35,467 nt of DNA. Origin: Rostrohypoxylon terebratum (taxonomy: Eukaryota > Ascomycota > Sordariomycetes > Xylariales > Hypoxylaceae). The stretch spans positions 1-35,467 of the forward strand of contig MU386040.1 of NCBI GenBank assembly GCA_022497145.1. Reading direction: 5' to 3'. A model generated the notes under the pieces. It saw nothing but the letters and a program-made list of their open reading frames with translations, ran no database searches and was not told where the DNA came from. Within the stretch, counting starts at the first letter, position 1. Every line of letters begins with the position of its first letter. Both the position numbers and the translations under genes were made by a program. Below are positions 33,419 through 35,467 of this stretch, one piece after another.

Positions 33419-34763
33419 GATACTTAATGAGAGGGATACGCCACTGAGAGAAAATTAAAACAGTAGTTAGGACGTACGGTATAGAACTCATGATCAGGAC
33501 CTGGAGATGTGACCATAAGGGTTAAATATATGAGAAGCTAAGCGAACAGGTGAGATATACTAAATGATGAGGCTTTGGAGGATCATTGGTGAATAGTCAA
33601 GACACCAGAGGTAGTACCTCAGGGGTAGGCGTCTTAGATACACTACCAACCTCACACTTGTGAGACAGCTAAGCTTGTCTTGTATTTATGGTGGTATATA
33701 TATAGGTAGAAATTGATATATGAGATAATAAGGGGTGGCTTAGTGATTCTAGTATGTAGTTTATAATTAGTATACGGTATGACATTCTGATCCTCCATAT
33801 CTTGATTTCGAATTGAAGAGTGTATTGAAAAAAGGGATGCAGAGAATGTAGAGTGGGGGACAGAAGCGGGTAAAGCATGTCCATATTAGGTACCTACCTA
33901 ATTATAGGCGATACACAAGCTACTTTTCATGCAAGATGCCGTCTTGCAGTGCTCTGGGGGCAAGAACTCACGACGCACTGAGACTAGGTAAGCATTATCG
34001 AGTCATCTACTTATTTGTACCCTATGTATGAAACAGCTAAGGAAATAATTGCGAATGATGGGCTCTGCACGATAGGTAACCTTTTAATATCTCATGGGCG
34101 GCAATGCAAAATCAAAATTTTTTGTTCATGGCTCCAATAGGCCGACTACCTACCACTGAGAATTCTAATTAATAGCATTCATGCGTACTACATGAACTCC
34201 TAGAGAGATATACAGTTTTTTAAACTTATGAGGAAATATGACATCTTACTAGTAGGACTACGGTAAGGTTAGGACTTATCTGTTAAAACATAATCTTAAA
34301 AGCTAATCTCGTGATAAAGAGATTTCTGATGATCACGTGTCTTACCGTAGTCTTATATATTTAATATATATATATTAATTTGTTTAACCCTTAGGAAAAG
34401 GTAAGCTAAAAAGTTATATTAATTGATGTTGTTTTTTTCTAAGATTTAAAGTTTCAACTAAAACGAGGGGAAATTTATCTTATCTTATAGCTTATGTAAT
34501 ACACCTACACAGGGCTTCTAAAGACGCGTATCGTAAGATTCAATGGGTTTCTAGTAATACACTAATTATGCATGTCACATGACAACGCGATAGCAAGCTG
34601 ACTAATCTTCGGGTTCGTATGTATCCTATGATAATCGTACTAACTAGATTGATTGGACGGCTCCGTTTCAAGAGAAAACGGTCGTCCGGCCCCACTCCAT
34701 AACTGAAAGTGGGCGCTTATGGCACAGGAAGCGGCCGGGGCGGGCAAAGCCTAACAAGGTAGG
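33419..34763. other. AT-rich spacer
   Basis: About 1.3 kb, notably AT-rich from 33650 to 34600, with ATATAT runs (34357-34378) and no recognisable gene. The left end should be the promoter of the DUF3433 gene. The inverted-repeat element at 34253-34355 is listed separately. Confidence 0.5.
34253..34355. mobile_element. 103-bp inverted-repeat element, possible MITE
   Basis: GACTACGGTAAG at 34256-34267 is repeated as its exact complement at 34341-34352. With one mismatch the arms extend to TA on both outer sides (34253-34254 and 34354-34355). TA is the target duplication of Tc1/mariner-type elements, so this could be a very short non-autonomous copy. Only one copy is in this window, so the call is tentative. 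Confidence 0.4.
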
Positions 34764-35377
34764 TGGGTCCGCGAACCGCCACAATGAGTCAACAGACACG
34801 GTCGTGCCGCATGTTCGATATTGCATCTGAACGTCCCTGCTCAATACACCCCACAATCCAAATCGCAATGGATTCGACGACATGTCTGGCTCACTATGCG
34901 AAAAATAAAATGGATGTCAGCGAACTTGGTAGCTCCTGAATTCATCTTGGCTAAAGCCCTTACAAGCCTCCATTCGGTACAGGTAAATTACCCTGGTCTG
35001 AAAAAACTCGCCGAAGAGGACGATGTACCGTGGAGCAAGGCGCACACCTTTCTGGCTGATATGGGAGGGTTTATTATTTATTTTTCGGAGACCTGCCCCA
35101 TTAATAACGAAGCTGAAATAAATGGCGATTGCCTATCCCCTTCTTCTCGCAGTTCCTCGGAAGACTTAACAGCGATATTTCGAGGCAACCAAGAGAGGGC
35201 AGCCAAGAAATATGGCCACTCTATCTGGAAACTGCATAGTTACAATGCATTCTGGGGGGAAATCCTCCACACTAAATACCGACCAGCCATTCGTTTGAGG
35301 GGGAACGTCTGGGCTTTGAATGCTAAGCAATTGCAGTATGTGAGAGCGTGTGGAATTATCTCCCAGCTTCACAATAT
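34764..35377 (+). pseudogene. Fungal transmembrane-protein fragment interrupted by LTR
   Basis: The plus-strand frame starts at WVREPPQ, has a TGA at 34785-34787, then reads SILHLNVPAQ, WIRRHVWLTMRKIKWM, APEFILAKALTSL, then EEDDVPWSKAHTFLADMGGFII. HLNVP, the W-rich loop and HxFxADMGGF are marks of a widespread uncharacterised fungal multi-pass membrane protein family. The N-terminal part is missing or decayed. At 35378 the frame runs straight into the LTR, which supplies the apparent last 14 residues and the stop. The protein is therefore cut at both ends. Confidence 0.75.
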
Positions 35378-35467
35378 TGTGACGAACCTATACTTAGGCT
35401 TAGTAAGTATAGCTTCATAAGAGGGTCTTGATTTTAAGGTAACAGTAATTGTAGAGGTCAAGTATAA
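35378..35467 (+). mobile_element. LTR, second copy, cut by window end
   Basis: TGTGACGAAC start and 90 bp that match 23911-24000 with one difference (G at 23997, A at 35464). Same orientation as the first copy. The five bases before it (AATAT, 35373-35377) would be its target duplication. The rest, and whether an internal retrotransposon region follows, lie outside the window. Confidence 0.85.

Noticed and set aside
34821..35420. 199-codon frame as a complete gene
   Set aside because: It starts at a TTG inside a family domain, has an in-frame stop just upstream, and its last codons come from the LTR.
23911..35467. Two LTRs in the same orientation as the ends of one 11.5-kb element
   Set aside because: The left copy has its own GCCAG target duplication on both sides, so it is a finished solo LTR. 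The sequence between holds unrelated genes (NRPS, DUF3433), not gag/pol.
1..35467. CRISPR arrays, operons, rRNA or tRNA genes
   Set aside because: The organism is a fungus; no regular spacer array was seen, and I found no cloverleaf or rRNA segment I could support by eye.

Overview
The window is nuclear DNA of a filamentous ascomycete (Pezizomycotina). The basis is many short introns of about 50-120 bp with GT-AG ends and CTAAC-like branch sites, fungal-specific families (DUF3433, PTH11-like rhodopsin-domain proteins, fucose-specific lectin, STAND-like proteins), a TTAGGG telomere-type repeat and TAGG microsatellites. A Sordariomycete is my guess and cannot be proved from the sequence alone.

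Layout. 0.5-2.2 kb: decayed STAND/NACHT-like gene (-) carrying three in-frame stops and a frameshift. 3.0-6.3 kb: apparently intact 8-exon AAA ATPase (+). 7.0-8.75 kb: intact SURF6/Rrp14 ribosome-biogenesis gene (+). 8.75-11.0 kb: long stretch without a recognisable gene. 11.0-12.3 kb: rhodopsin-domain membrane protein (+). 12.5-14.1 kb: membrane-anchored fucose-specific lectin (-). 15.0-16.3 kb: secreted M6-type metallopeptidase (-). 16.3-20.9 kb: gene-poor tract with an interstitial telomeric repeat, a chimera of a broken FAD-linked oxidase and a broken short-chain dehydrogenase, and a hairpin cluster built on CCCATGGG. 21.0-22.3 kb: second rhodopsin-domain protein (+). 23.9-24.3 kb: complete 427-bp solo LTR with a 5-bp target duplication. 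24.7-25.4 kb: uncharacterised gene without a visible start codon. 25.4-29.1 kb: remains of a non-ribosomal peptide synthetase (NRPS), with an internal inversion. 29.04-29.6 kb: 3' half of a FAD monooxygenase. 29.7-33.4 kb: intact DUF3433 membrane protein (-). 33.4-34.7 kb: AT-rich spacer with a possible miniature transposon. 34.8-35.4 kb: fungal membrane-protein fragment cut by a second copy of the same LTR.

How it fits together. One conserved housekeeping gene (RRP14) lies among lineage-variable genes for cell-surface sensing and secretion (receptor-like, lectin, peptidase). From 18 kb to the right end the window looks like an accessory, rearranged region: four remnants of specialised-metabolism genes (oxidase, dehydrogenase, NRPS, monooxygenase) are broken at sharp junctions and mixed with LTRs and repeats. 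The most unusual observations are a roughly 466-bp inversion inside the NRPS remnant with 4-nt inverted microhomology at its ends, abrupt gene-to-gene junctions, and two nearly identical LTRs 11.5 kb apart, one of which truncates a gene. No clearly new functional system is visible; the novelty is structural.
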